A stretch of DNA of 64,000 bases from Sarocladium kiliense. Lineage: Eukaryota; Ascomycota; Sordariomycetes; Hypocreales; Sarocladiaceae. The notes under the pieces were generated by a model. It did no database searches. It was given only the letters and a program-made list of their open reading frames with translations, and was not told the origin of the DNA. Numbering within the stretch: position 1 is the stretch's first letter; each line of letters begins with the position of its first letter. Both the position numbers and the translations under genes were made by a program. Location: NCBI GenBank assembly GCA_030734395.1, contig JAUZTG010000012.1:868001-932000 (forward strand), read 5' to 3'. Positions 21,572 through 34,700 of this stretch are shown here, piece after piece.

Positions 21572-22175
21572 TCATTTCCTTTCCTCGTACCCAATACACA
21601 CCGCAGTCGCATAGTCCCCATCATGGCTAATCGACACCATCGCACTCCCATCCTCCTCTTCGCCTTCCTCCGCCACTATCCTCACTACCGGCGGTCCACT
21701 GCCCAATCTCTTCTTCGTCCCATCTTCTGCTGGCTGCATCCTCTCGATGGAAACATCGTGGAAGGTCAGATGCCGATACGGATGTGCCTTGATGGCTGCC
21801 TCTTTGGCTGCGAATCTGTTTGCGAAGAACGCAACTTGATGAGCAATGAGTCTTGCATCGCTTGGGCACGATTTTGCGTTGAGTCACTCACCTGCCTGCA
21901 AGGAACGCAGCCAGAGACCACAGTTCCGGGTCCTTCTTTGCCAGCACCTGATGAATCAAACCGTCGGAAGCCTTGGTTTCAGTCCCCAAAACCCCTTTGG
22001 CTCGACCCTCAATCCATTTTAGTCTTTCGCTCTCCCTCTCCTGCTCCCTCTTCGTCAACACCCGATCCACGAATCGTGTCCCGCGACCACTGGCCACAAT
22101 CCCGAAAATGCGTGAGATCTGGCAGATGTCCGTGCCAACGCGGATCGGCAGCGGGAACGGCCGCAAAGGCTTCAT
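21572..22175 (-). CDS. AcpS-type 4'-phosphopantetheinyl transferase (holo-ACP synthase)
   Basis: It transfers phosphopantetheine from CoA to a serine of an acyl carrier protein. Exons are 21892-22175 and 21572-21815, giving 175 aa. Seen in the sequence: the Mg-binding start IRVGTDICQISRI, RFVDRVLTKRE, and WSLAAFLAGRFAAKEAAIKA, where the splice junction falls in GR|F; the C-terminal half has VSISHDGDYATAVCIGY. These are the two AcpS motifs (GTD and FxxKEA). The small size argues for a free AcpS-like protein, such as the mitochondrial Ppt2 type, and not a fatty-acid synthase domain or the large Sfp/NpgA type. A region between the two motifs (about residues 45-75) is longer than in bacterial AcpS. 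Confidence 0.88.
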
Positions 22176-22933
22176 GAGTGCTTCCTCATTTGCGGGGCCC
22201 TTGCAGACTGGTATCCTACACGAACATCATTATGTGTGCTTGCGTCGATTGGTTGGGATATCTGAAGTCGAGTCAAGCTTTCGAGACGCGTTGTGGGGAG
22301 CTGGGAGTGGAGGTGCTGATGCATCTTGGTGGATGCTTCTCGTATCGATAACCGCGACTGGAACAAAGTCGCGGAAGGTCACACTGCGAACGTCGCTACG
22401 TCATTGTCGTTTCACAGCGGCTTATGTCGGGCCAAGCATTCGGAGTAAATGCTCCTAGCAGCAACATACGGTCCATCTCGATGCATTGCACGTTACAGGG
22501 GGGTTTGCTTGATTTCAATCTGCGCTTGTTCAAACTACTTTTGCTATCAAAGAAAAATCACGAGCTTACTTGCTCAGCCACAACGCGGATCAACAATCTG
22601 ACGTAGGACGGAAAAAGCAAAGCCACAACGAGAGACGAACCAATAAGTCAAAATCACCACGATGAGGCGGGGTTCTACATGAACGCCGCAGACGGCTAGT
22701 TTGTTTGCCAAATGATCGTGGGACAAGAGCAATAACGCCGTCTGTAATGCAGAAACTTCCACAGCAGGGCGGCTTTGGATCATTAGATTGCAGCGTGGAA
22801 AATCAGGAAACAGACATTCGAGTCAACCAGACTGCGAGTGCAGCTCAATTCGTTAGTGCCAGACAGGACCACAGACTTTGCTGGGCGCAGGCAATTGTCG
22901 ATGTTTTGGCTCAAAGCAGCGTTCTGCATTACC
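22176..22933. other. Intergenic region between the AcpS and DUF1774 genes
   Basis: 758 bp, no credible coding sequence on either strand. It contains the AcpS promoter and the DUF1774 gene's 3'-UTR. Confidence 0.5.
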
Positions 22934-23926
22934 TTACTCGTCATTGAGGAGAGGAGCACGCTCAGCGTCGGACTCGGGGGCGCGCCTCCACTTGATCTCC
23001 TTTCCAGTCCAGGCGGGCACGGCGACGCCCAAGGTTCCGAGGAAGAGTAGAGCCATGATGACGAAGGCGAAGATCCACTGCAGGGCAACAATTTGACGGA
23101 AGAATTGGCCAACACCAATGGCCGCGGCGAGGGAGCTGAGCCAGAAGCCCATGGTGTAGTCCTGCAGAGTGGTGAGTGTTGCTCAGAAAAACGGTGTTGG
23201 GTGAGAAGCTTACCTTGTAAATCACAATGAAGAAGGAGCCGTAGGCAAGGATGGACCAGATGAAGATGTTGCCGAAAATACGAGCAACCAGGGAATGAGG
23301 GTGTGGGACCATGATGGCGCCATTCCAGTAGATGGCGACAAAGGTCCAGGCCAGCGGACCAGAGGCGACTGGCGCATGAATGAAGCGAGGGTAGGTGTTG
23401 TGGCGGAAATACAGCGAGCTGAGGTTGAAGAAATTGATGATTAGGATCAGCTCAGCCCAGCCAAAGTGAGAGCGTACGAAGAGCATCACGAAGGCGAAAT
23501 GCAGGAGGTTATTAAGGATGAAGTGTGACCCAACGCTGGCGGCGGCATTGACGTAGTCGGCATTGGCGGAGAAGAGGTGAGTAATGTAGCCGAACTGAAG
23601 AATGAAGAGAACGATCCAGTAAATGTCGACGATAATGTGGTTCATGGAAAAGGCAGTCGGGTACAAGTCGTTCTGATCCCAGATGCGCTTACGGATGGTG
23701 TGACCATCCTTGGGAGCGTGGACATTGTAGTAGACGGTGACAACCACGGAAAGAAGCCAAGTGAGGAGGGTCAGGACCTTGTAGGTGGTGATGGAGGCAG
23801 AGCCGTGAGACTCGCGTTTGGAGAAAGGGTTGTCTGTAGAAGCAGAAGGTAAGCATCGTGAATGAGGCAAGAAAGTTGCTCAGCACGAGCATGGGCAAGG
23901 AGCTTACATTTGTTCCAGTCGACCAT
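22934..23926 (-). CDS. DUF1774 family eight-span membrane protein
   Basis: A fungal-specific integral membrane protein of unknown function. Exons are 23908-23926, 23214-23833 and 22934-23161, giving 288 aa. The first coding exon is only 19 nt (MVDWNK plus one base), and joining it restores the family's NPFSKRES start. About eight hydrophobic segments are visible, beginning at VLTLLTWLLSVVVTVYY and ending at IFAFVIMALLFLGTLGVAV. Conserved-looking loops include FNLSSLYFRH and ASGPLAWTFVAIYWNGA. The family name is from memory of the sequence pattern; no role can be given. Confidence 0.82.
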
Positions 23927-25369
23927 GATGGCGGAGGTCTGCGGTGGTCTGTATGTATGTCTCGTACCTTGCGTCTAGGATGGTAGTATTGAGACTGGTA
24001 GTGGTGATGATGAAAAGATAAGAGATGAAGGAGGAGGAGGAGAGGTTGGCAGATGGAGGGTGGAAAGACGAAAGAGGGTTGGCAGCCTGAGGTGCGTCGT
24101 GAAACTGGGTTTAAAGGCAAATGGAATGGCACGAGGACCTTAAGAACCGAGCTGGACAAGGCATGACGCTACCTCAGTTTGCTGTGGACAGCTCCGTCGG
24201 TAAGTTCCTACTGTAGCTCCATGTTAGTACAGCACACCAGTGTCTACCTTAACACACTACCACGTACACCGCGCTACAATACAGTAGGGCGGAGGAGAAA
24301 CACCAGGGTGCGGGGCCCCTACAGTTTCGGTGCAGAGACAGGCACTGGAACGGGACAAGCGCAGGCCTGAGGTGCAGCAGTTTGTTCAGATGAAATGCCA
24401 GTGATTCGCTCGGTGGGCTTGGGTGATGGGCGGCCAAGTGTGGGGTTTGGCTGGAGGAGGTCACATCGCAGTTGAAGGGTGCTGGAGCAGGTGACCGACC
24501 AGGTTGTGGCGTTGCGAGGAGTCTCAGGTAAGAAGAGAGACGAGGGGGTGATTATTTGGCAAATATTACATTGCATGCCACTGATGCGAGCTGCGTGAAT
24601 CTGTCTAAGGTGCGGTCACTGTTTGTGCTGGACCATCGTCAGTGCTGCTCCAGCCGGTGAGGCAGGAGTGGCCATGCAGTACTTAGGAAGGTATGACGGA
24701 GGGCAGGTGGAGCTGCAGGTGCCTGGATCAAGCCACATCCTGGACCTCCGGCGCCGCGTCATGCACCGCCACCAGTACACAGACGGTACGGAGTACAGAC
24801 TCCAATCCAACAAGCATCCTCCTCCTCCTCCTCCTCCACCTCCCCAGCCTGGTCTCACCTCAACTGCTCCCACACCAACCAAAACACCCAACAACCCCTC
24901 CATGCCATGCAGCGGCTAAGTGGACGCGCCTCTCTCTTTGGCAGCATCACATGATGGCCTACACCCCATCGAGATCGACGCCCTTCTGCCGTCAGCTCAC
25001 CTTGTCAACGCCGTAGCCGCCAGTCATTATCAGCTGCAACATGTCTCTTATGCCCATGGCGAGAGAGCTTGCAATCGACCAGAGGGTCATGACCCTAAAT
25101 CGGCCGTCATTCCCGGTCGAGGAGGAATGACGACATGCAGGACATTGAAAACTCGACGGCTCATCTCTATGCTCTCCACTAGTTGGCCGCAGCCGCTCGC
25201 GACATTGCTGCATGGTCTCAAGAGATGCTCACATGCCATTGGTTTGTTTTGTACTCACGCCGCAATTGATCTTTATAAAGGATATGAACAATTTTGTCAA
25301 CCATCGAAACCAGCCCCTCGCCAACCGCCAGAAAAACACCAACGCCGCCAGTAGAGACCGAGTCCGATG
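23927..25369. other. Intergenic region with a short (CCT)n tract, no supported gene
   Basis: About 1.4 kb upstream of the DUF1774 gene. Open frames on both strands are short and of biased composition. A CCT microsatellite of about nine units lies at 24816-24843. Nothing else was recognised. Confidence 0.5.
24816..24843. repeat. (CCT)n microsatellite
   Basis: Near-perfect tandem CCT units in a non-coding stretch upstream of the DUF1774 gene. Confidence 0.8.
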
Positions 25370-25828
25370 CTACAACTTCAGATTCATGTTCGGCAGCAAC
25401 TCTGACAGAGGATGGCCACCCCAGTGGCCTGCTCCAAACACCTTGTCGCCTAATGCGTCCCGTTCACGAGCAAGCTTGTGCTTCTGCAATTGCTTTCTTT
25501 TCTGCCTCTGCTCGAACGTGAGCAACTCTCTAGTTGGGTCGTCATCTCGCGCGGTCTGGCCCAAATTCAGTGGCAGCGAGAATGGGCTGTAGTCATTTCC
25601 GGGAGATGATCCCCTGGATGATGTCCCTGTGTGCATTCGCGTCTTTGTCATGTAACTCGTGGGTTTGAGGTGCTCTCTCTGTTGACGGAATTGATGAACT
25701 CGATTTTCATCGAAGGAATCGTACAATTGGACTCGCTCGTAAGAAGAGCTTCCCGATGTAGAATGAGTCGCAGAGCAGAAGCTGGTTTGGTCCGAATCGA
25801 TTTCTTCGCCCCGGCGAGACATGTCCAT
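25370..25828 (-). CDS. Small hypothetical polar protein (152 aa)
   Basis: Not recognised. It has an ATG start, a single open frame and protein-like composition: an acidic/Ser-rich N-terminus, a middle with SSRGSSPGNDYSPFSLPL, and a basic helical stretch LLTFEQRQKRKQLQKHKLAR followed by a GAGHWGGHP segment. No signal peptide or membrane segment. The codon pattern looks like that of the neighbouring genes, which is the main support. The C-terminus may be extended by an exon that I did not find. It is divergent from the Clr5-domain gene. Confidence 0.5.
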   Translation of the reverse strand: MDMSRRGEEIDSDQTSFCSATHSTSGSSSYERVQLYDSFDENRVHQFRQQREHLKPTSYMTKTRMHTGTSSRGSSPGNDYSPFSLPLNLGQTARDDDPTRELLTFEQRQKRKQLQKHKLARERDALGDKVFGAGHWGGHPLSELLPNMNLKL

Positions 25829-26509
25829 AGTTTTCTGGGCGAGCTTGGTCGAGTGAGTGTAGAATATGGACGGTCCGTGATGCTTTGGGATATCTCAATT
25901 GTCCGTGGGACCTCGTGCGAATAAGTACCCAAAGTGCACTTTCTGGTGTCGCAGCTCGCCGCTCACAGCCTGCTTTTATCTTATTACTTCTGCATGTTTT
26001 TAACCAGGAGTGTCTTTTACAATCGGGACCCCAGATCAGCAGGGTGCTCTCCCGCCATGTTGCAGATCGATCGTCCTGCGTCCGACGTTGGGCACCAATG
26101 CTCGGCACCTCTGCCAGCAATCATTTTACATTCAGCCAGCTTCTAAAAGTACATGCAGGGAATTTACATTTCCATCGCCTGGCGCGAAGCATCCCTAAGT
26201 GCCAATCACATGCATGTGGCTGCATCAACGCTGTCCGTCATTGGTCACCGCGCATGCATACTCCTGAGGGAGCCGATTTCACATTGGGCATGAGGCTCTG
26301 TTCGCCAGGCTCTGGGTCGCGCATTCATCTTTCCATGTTTCCCTTCCCCTGGTTTGCACGTTTACCTTCAGCCTTCTCCGTGAATTACATTCTTTCTGCA
26401 TGGATGTTGTATAAGATTCCAACATGACGCTCTGACTTGTAACACCTGATCTTCTTACCACTATCATCCGCTCATTACCTTGAGTTTCGCAAACCACAAG
26501 CTGCACGAC
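25829..26509. promoter_or_regulatory. Divergent region between the hypothetical gene and the Clr5-domain gene
   Basis: 681 bp. Two overlapping open frames on opposite strands have no protein-like features. It is assumed to hold both promoters. Confidence 0.4.
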
Positions 26510-28249
26510 ATGGCTCCGAAAAAGCAGGCATCTACATCTTGCCTTGCGACACCCAAGGTCACGAAGAAATACAGCTCCATCAGGGCACCAAAGAAGTCGG
26601 AAGCGGAATGGAACCGTTACAAGCCGCTCTTCAAACGGTTGTGGATCAAGGAGAATTACTCTGTCGAGGAAATTCGCAGATACGTTTGGGTCAGGCATCG
26701 GGAAGACCTGAGGTTCGTCTATCAATAATGATGGTTGCTTCGCCATCTCTCAAGCTGCGTATATCTTAACACTCGAGTGGACAGTGCACGACAGATTCAG
26801 CATCGCATGGAGAAATGGGGCTGGACCAAGTACAAGACAGAAAAAAGAGACAAGGGATCGGACGCAACAGACGAAGGTTCTGTTCTACCTGAGTCCGAAG
26901 ACGACATCGGTTCGGCCGCATCTGATGACGAAGAGCCAATGCCAACACTGGACGACCATTTCGATTCGGAAATGTTCGACATGGCGGACGATACTCAACT
27001 TACACGCTGCGTGCACTATGCAGAGCCGGTAAAGCTTCAGGCAGATGTTGCCATGGCTCTAGGGGATCCCAAGTCTGCCTTTGAGATCTATGTCAAGCTC
27101 TGCGACGATACTATCCAGGCCCCTTGCTTCCGCTCAACTCCGACTGACCTTCTCCTGACTGCTTGTTTCCGGGCTGCGAGAGATATCCCCGAGGAGCAAC
27201 GCGCTGCAAAGCTGCTCGAACGATTCGAAACAGATCCTCTCCATCAACCCGAGCTTGCTCTCCAAATGTCCCTACTCAAGGCTTGCGTCGACTACCCACG
27301 CACCACAGCTGGTGAGGCTGCCCTGAGGCAGCTCGCGAGAGGGAAGCTAGATAGTACTCGCTGGTCTGGGATGACGAGACCATTCACAGTCGCCGACCTT
27401 GGGACCTGGCGAGCGATTATCCAAGTTCTCTGGCTGCTTCAAGACAAAAATGGCAACGCCCCTCCACACGATCAGAACTTTCTCATGTCGCAGCCTGTGA
27501 AGTCATGGGTGACTTCGTATGGCGAGCATGATACTGGCAAACCCACAGCGTTCCTGGACTGTCTTGAATGGGCCACCAAGAAGCTTCTCGAAACTGCAGA
27601 CACTCCTCTCCAGGTACCACAATTTGTTCAAGAGATTAAAGTTGATGGCACCAACTATCAATGCGTCAACTATCTGATTCTCTTCTTGTCATTGCTCGAA
27701 GTCGCCTTTCGCGAGCAGCGAGAGCTCGCCTGGTGGCTTCAATCCGAGCCCGAGACAAGTATCTCACCCATCACACTCCTTGGTGCAGTTTGCCGTATGA
27801 TCCTTAACGAGCCGCCATTTGATGAGAACCCCCAACCATCTCTTCAAAAGACCCTGATTCAGGGACCAGATTCTACCACTATCCTAAGGCCCAAGTCTAG
27901 TCTAGCGACCGCTGCCCAAGAGATATCCCTACGCGCAAGCGACTATCTCTGGAGTTCTTTTCTCGCGACGCTGGCCGAGGAGGATGAATCAGATCCTCTG
28001 GAGGGGACAATGCTGGTCTACGTCAGGCAATATATGGATACACTCTCGCAAGCTCAGGATCAGGCGTCTTCTTCACTTGACAAGGTGAATCGCTATCTCG
28101 ATACACTACCCAACGCTGGAGGATCGAATGGCCATGATCTCAGCTGGTCCATGGATCCACCATTCACAGAGGAGTTCTTCGGAGCAGCTGAACTGCCCTT
28201 TGTACGTCCCCTAACCTCGAGCTTCAACGAGTACCACTCAACATCGTGA
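26510..28249 (+). CDS. Clr5-domain protein
   Basis: A fungal protein with an N-terminal Clr5 domain, a helical module named after fission yeast Clr5 and usually found in fungal nuclear or signalling proteins of unclear function. Exons are 26510-26712 and 26785-28249, giving 555 aa. The domain spans residues about 30-85: WNRYKPLFKRLWIKENYS, VEEIRRYV, and after the splice ARQIQHRMEKWGWTKYK. An acidic stretch (EGSVLPESEDDIGS and onward) follows, then a long helical, mostly uncharged region with no recognisable domain. The start at 26510 (MAPKKQ) is preferred to the in-frame ATG at 26480 because it puts the family's basic leader first. It is convergent with dynein. Confidence 0.82.
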
Positions 28250-28702
28250 GGCGAGGGTGCTGCCACGAACGGACTGCAGCTTGCTCGGCTGGGTAGAACA
28301 TGCATTTCATATGACATTGACTGGTCAAGCGCCGTCATTCACTGTTAGAAGTTCCCGTTTGCAGTTGTCAGGGTTCCTAGATACAGAAATGTGTAACATC
28401 AAACATAGTACTGAAGACTTGTGATAGATGTCGAATGCACACACATGTGAAACCAAGAGGATCACTTAGGAGGAAATGGGTATCAATAAGGTTGTGATGA
28501 CTCAGTATCTCTCGCTCGCCGTCAAACAGAAATCTTTGGATCCTCCTGCATCGCTCCTTTCACAATACAATATGACAAATTTACAAATTCTGAGCTCGTA
28601 CAAACAATGTGATGCAATTCTTCATTAACAAAGGAAAGAGAAATGCTCAAGTGAGCGGGACTGTCGTCTCTACCTCTGGGAAAAGGTGACGAGGGACCTC
28701 CC
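28250..28702. other. Convergent 3' regions of the Clr5-domain and dynein genes
   Basis: 453 bp, AT-richer than its surroundings, no gene seen; it should hold the two 3'-UTRs. Confidence 0.6.
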
Positions 28703-31700
28703 CTAAGCGTCAGTCACCAGCTGCTCACCCTCATCAAGCAACTCCGTAACCTTGCGGAGGTTACCAATAAGGCTCCTGCCGAGACCCACGAGCAGTAGTT
28801 TCTCCGCGTTGGCAGGCAGGCCAAGGTACGTCGGTGGTTCACGCTCAGGAAGCTTGTGAACCCAGGCATTGAAATCTTGGACGCTTGTGCCCGAAGGGGC
28901 AAACAGGCCGCCGTCAGGTCCGTCAGCGAGCTTGTGGTCGGCATCGTAGGCAGCAGGAGTCAAGAAGCTCTCCACCAGACGACCGAGGAGCTTGAAATCA
29001 CCCTCATCATCGATCTTACCACCGTAAGTCTCTGTGACAAGGTATCGAATCATGTCCCAGGGGATGTTCTGCGGAGCAATGTTTGTTCGGTTGCCGGTAA
29101 TGCCATCGACCCAGGTATCGGCAATGAACGCAGAGCACTCGTACTACATCAATAATTAGTAATTATTCTGACTCATACAGAGTGTTTAGGCACTTACATC
29201 GCTGTCGTTGAACTCCCAGAAGCCTTTCCAGCCAAGGTTTGGGGCGTATCGCAGCCGCTCTTGGACAACGGCGTGCAAGAAAGAGATAAGGAGATACAAA
29301 CGGGCTCTCTCCACCGGACTCTTTGTCGCACGAGAAGACAATGAGGACATGGAATCCTTCATGTTGGCTCGCACGCCAGCTGGCTGCTCGTACATCAGGA
29401 CGCGGGAAGCACGCAATAAGTTGACGGGAATCTTGGGGCTCGACTCCATGGATAGGAACAAGCGGAAGTCCGAGTGGGGGTTGAGCGATTCCATGCGCTT
29501 CTCGAGACTCTGCAGCCACGTAGGTGCGAGGTGTACATTCTTGATAAGGACCCAAGCACCAGATTGCGCGGCATTACTGATAGCTTTGTCCGCGCTCGCG
29601 GGACCTTCATTGGAACCCATGGCGATGTTGGTACAGCTCACACGAGCGCGCTCGACCAGGCTGTCAACCTTGTAGCTGGCATCAAAACCAGGGCTCGAGA
29701 CCAATGAAATCGGCAGTGTGGCAGAGACTTCGGCAACAGTCTCTTTAAGATCTTCGACTATATCGAACATATCGGACCCGAAGACATGGATAACGAACCG
29801 CTCTGCTGTAGGAACAAAACGGTCAAGGCGGAAAAGCTTGACAAGCAGAAGGGATAGCAGCGCTTGATCAGTCGGGGCTGCATCGTCGGCCCAAATCTTG
29901 GGAACGTGATTCTCAGCGAGTTCCTCTGAAAAGAACTTGTTCCAGTCCTCTGGCGAGATCGCATCGAGCTTCTCTCTGAGGACGCTCAGCTTCTTCGCCT
30001 CAGCGAAAGCGAGGTCTTTGGCTTCGGGATCAGATGACAGATCACATCCCTCAACACGATTATCGAGGATGTTATCAATGAGTGACTTGTCCATCTTGTA
30101 GGGAGATGCTTGCGCAAGGAGCATGCCAAGTGTCACTCTATCCTTCTGCAAAAGGCCCAGTGCAGTGCGTCTGAAGGTATTGACGAAAAGATCCTTGACA
30201 ATAACATCGCGCCGGACATTGTGGTCAGTCTCGTTTGCGAGTCTTGGGTTGCCGTGCAGTACAGACTGGAAAATATCCAGGAAGTACTGCAGCGAGAACT
30301 GGTAGAAATGGTTCAGGTAGTGCAATTGCTCGAGCACGGCAAAGACCGCACTGCACGATTTGGCAATGACGCTGTATTGTTGCGTGATCTCTTCGACCTC
30401 GGCCATGACGCCTTCAGTGTTTCTCATCTTGGCAGAGATTTCACCAGCCTCCTTCTTGAGCGTCTCGAGAGTTTCGATGACATTGTCGTCGTCGAGAATG
30501 TTGCCTCGCGACTCATTGAGAGCCTGCAGCAGTTTCTTCTCGAGCTGACGCAAATTGACCTTGAATTCGCCTTGAAGTTTGATGAGATTAGACCGTCGTT
30601 CATCCACATCGGGTCTCTCAGACTTGAGCACATCGTTGAGAGACTGTGTGCGGAGACTGCTCTGAGTGACTGTGAAGTTGACGAAGGTAGTTCGACTGCA
30701 GACGTCAGGTGCAAACGTGGCCGACGGATCCCGAGTAGAGAGGTAGAGCTTGAACGACGGCGAGAAATCAATTTCCTGTCTCCCAAGCTGAATGAGCACA
30801 CGACCTCCTGTGCGCTGGCATTCCTTATTCAAAACATGGTTGAGGATTGGGTCAAGGTGCTCTGCGTCCTGGATAAGAATTGGGTTGCCAAAGCGCAGCG
30901 AACTCTCCAGTTGTTTGGTGAAGGTATCGTCAAGGAAGCTCGTAACGGTCAAACGACGGTCCTTGCATTCCTTTTGCAGGAACTCAGTGACACGTCCCGA
31001 GGGATCGATGATCAACGGGTACCGGTTGAAACGCTTGAGGATGATGGCATTTTCCGTGCAGAGGTCATCCACCGGTAGAGAGTTCTCCTGCCAGCCGAGG
31101 CGCTCATCTGCCGTTGACAGGTACTCTGTGACCGGGTTCGGTGATTTGTATTGGACTCCAGAAAGATGAAGCTGATGGAACCAGTCGTCAATCATGGACT
31201 TGCGGAAAGTCTGGTCGTAGAGGCCGCTGTAGGCGAGGAAAGCTGCAGCCACGAGGACATCTCCGACAAGCGTGCTGATCTGAGTCTCGAAAGACGTGCT
31301 TCCTTCTTCCCAGCGCGTTCGTTCTGATGACAGGCTGTCCAACAGACGGACGCTTCGATCCACCTTAAACTGAACCTTCGACATCTCCGCCTTGATGGCT
31401 TGAGTTTCGCTGATGAGGGCAGCATACTCGGTCTTGTAGGTGTTGATACTGGATTCGAGATTTGCAATATTCTCTTCGACAGCCTTGGCTTCAGCCTTGG
31501 TCTGCAATGCCTGCTCCTCAAGCTGATTCACCTCCTCTCTCAATGGACCAACACGATCCAAAATATCAGAGTAGTTGACTTGAGCCGTCACCCATTGGAC
31601 CAGAGGACCACAGGCCCTAGAGGCTCGGTTGACTTTATCGAAGGTGAATTCCGGGTTCGATAGGAAGTCGTTGCGCATCCTGACACGGAGAGGCTTTGTC

Positions 31701-34700
31701 ATCATCTTCTCGTTGTTAAACTGGATGATGCTAGCAATGAAATCATCACGGCGAACAACAGCTTGCACGGCCTTCCAATCGTTGATCTTGTGACCCAAAA
31801 GGGTGCAGACTGCATCCAGTGCCAATCGGACACCTGATGGTGGGTTGCCCATGGACCGCACCTCAGTCAGGTGTTGACGCTTGATGTTACTGACACTGGC
31901 CTTGGCTTCCTCGACGGCTGGCTCAGCCTTGGCCAAATCATCGAGCACCACAGTCTTCCGAGAAGCGACTTCGGCCTCTTGCTTCTCGAGCGCGGCCTGG
32001 ATTTCAAGCGACGTGTTCTTGCGTTGTTCTGCTTCACGCTGGTCCGCAACCATCTTTTGCAGCTTCTCGTTGGCTTCGGTATCCTTTTGCTCGAGCTGTT
32101 TCTTCTTGTCGGCAAGGCTGACTCTGAGATCGCGGACCTTATCGACAGTATCTCGCAATTTCTCGAGACCAACATTCAGATGTCGTTGTTGTTCCTCGAG
32201 GTCCTCTCTCTTCTCGTTATACAGCTTCACATATTGGTTGACGAAATCCAAGTAGTGGCGAGGAGTGAGGAAGGTAACCTTGCCCTGCTGTTTGAAGAGT
32301 TTCTGGTTATACTGTTGCAGCGAATAATGGATATATACCATTGAGTTGACAATGGTCTCGCGATGAGAACATGGAAGTTGTAGACCGCGATAAGCAACCG
32401 GAATGGTACTCGGCGCCTCGAAGTTGGCTTTGTCGAGGTCGATTCTCTGTGTAAGCTCATGGCCAACCTGGAAAAGCGCTTGGTCGGACCAGTCACCAAA
32501 CCAGTTGAGTACGCAACGGTTGAAGAGAGCTGGACTAGTGGCGGCCTTGGAACCCAAGCCATCCTCAGGTGGGTTCATTGTGAACACCACGTGGAGGTTC
32601 TTGACAATTTGCTGTGTGAACCACTTGTAAAGTTCCTCTGGAGAGTCCAAGTGCAGGTTCTGACGTTGCGCTCCCTCCTTGCATGCAGTCATGAGCGCAG
32701 CATAATCGTCGCCCTCGAACAGACCGGGAACCTCGGCATTGGCAAGCAGTGTGTTCATTCTCTCCAGGAATCCTGAATCCAGGACGTTCGATTCGTCCAT
32801 GATGAAGCAGATCTTTTCTCCTTTACAGCCGCAGCGACGTAACACGTCTCGCAGATCGTCGTCGAAGTCTTCAGCTGAATACTTGCCGTGAACTTTGATT
32901 TGGAAGACTTTGAGGCCATTCATCCAGGCGACGAAGCGAGACAGAGTTGTCTTGCCACTGCCGCTCACTCCAATGAGAATCAGATGGCCTTGCGGTTGAC
33001 GGAACACCCGATCGATTCGTAGAACATGCTCCAGGACGTCGTTGAAGAGAATCAATGGTACGTCAACCTCTTCCTCGCAGAAGGTTCTCAGTCGAGCCTT
33101 GACGAAGTCACGGAGTTGCTCGCGATCAACTGGGACGTAGTTCTTGGAAAGCCAGTTAGAGAACAAGATGGGGCCTCCAAGTGCCTTGTCTTCCTCGATG
33201 GTTGGGAAGAACTCAAGAGCAATACGCCTCACGGTATCGTCAGTCCATTTGCGTTCGTCCTCTGCCACGAGACGATCTTGGAAAAGCCGCAGAGCTTCGT
33301 GTGCCCAAATTCGAACGAGTCCCTCGATCGACAGAGCCTCCAAGGGCTTGATAGCCTCATACACGCCACGAACCCAGCGCGTGAGCTCACGGGGACTGTA
33401 CACATAGTGCGGTTGGATCTTTGGAGTGAACCTCTGTTGCGATTCAAGGTAGAAGCGCACCATTGCGTGGGTGAGAGCCTCGGCGTAGCCGCGGAGCGAG
33501 GGTACAATCTTGAGCACGGCCGAATTAAATGTTCCATAGATCTGGTTGAGAGAGAGCTCTCCAGGATAGTCGACCATGATCAGAGGTGCATGGCGCAAGA
33601 AACGAGCACCAAGAGGAGTTCGTCCAGCGTCTGTGGGAGGGTTACAGGCTCCGACGAATTGAATGCGGTCGAGGGTGACCCATGACTTATCAGACGTCCT
33701 CCAGAAGCCATTGTGCTCAACAAGCTGACGAAGGAAAGTGATGGCTCTCTGCGTGCCATACTTGTCGGGAGCAGGCAAGTTGATTTCATCACAGAAGATG
33801 ACCAGCCAGCGCCCGATCTGCGTTGGGGACAACATCACGCCATTGAGCGTCTTCTTGTATTCGCAATACTGCTCGAATGTCTTGATGAGGAGATCCGGAG
33901 TTGTTGCGCTTGAAAAGTTCAGGCCGACGACCTCCATATTGGGCAACTTGCGAAGAGCGCTGAACAGCGTCATCGTCTTACCAGAACCCGGCGGACCGCA
34001 GAGCAGCAGAGGCTTGTGCTCAGCAAGCCAGGAGTAGAGAACATCCTCGTGACGCACCGTATCCAGAGTGGGAATGACAACATCTGTCTGAGTGATTGAA
34101 TGAGTGTTGACCTCGACGGTAGGAACTTCGTTCTGCCATGATGACCATTCGGCTTGAGGCAGTTTCGCGTCGAAGTCGATGAGAGAACTAGTCCCATCCA
34201 GAGGGGGCGAGCCGAAGTTGGCAAGTGCACAGAGCTCATCACCGAATGACTTACGATCACCAAGAGGGCAGTCACCCGTGAGCGCCCATACCAAGGCAAG
34301 GAGGAGCTTCTTAGACACAAAAGCCTCGATCTGCTCAACGTCAAGGGGAAAGTCAGAGTGCTGTGCATTGTACTCGATGATGTCACGGACACTCTTGTTC
34401 AAGAGGGAGAACAGGGTATTAAGCACACGAGCGACGGTGAAGTCCATGATGTGGTTGAACGAGGCAGCTTTTTGAAGAGCCTGGAGGACGAAGTCCTCAC
34501 CCATAAGGTAAGCTGTCAACAGATCGGCAACTTGGCTCTGCACTGCGAGCATCTTGGCGGGGCTCTGGCCAGTTGCGGCGCTGTCTTCGTCCAGGTCGTC
34601 GAAGGCAATGTTACGGAGTGACTCGAGATAGTTTGCGACAAGCATTTCGGGTGTGACGGTGTCTTCACTGAACCAGACCATGCCGCAGCGACTGACAGTA

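Noticed and set aside
21098..22177. 359-aa plus-strand frame
   Set aside because: Antisense to the AcpS gene, whose two exons and motifs are clear.
30110..31078. 322-aa plus-strand frame inside the dynein gene (also 36707-37471 and 39431-40306)
   Set aside because: All lie antisense to well-conserved dynein codons and have no domain of their own; codon bias of the long gene keeps the opposite frames open.
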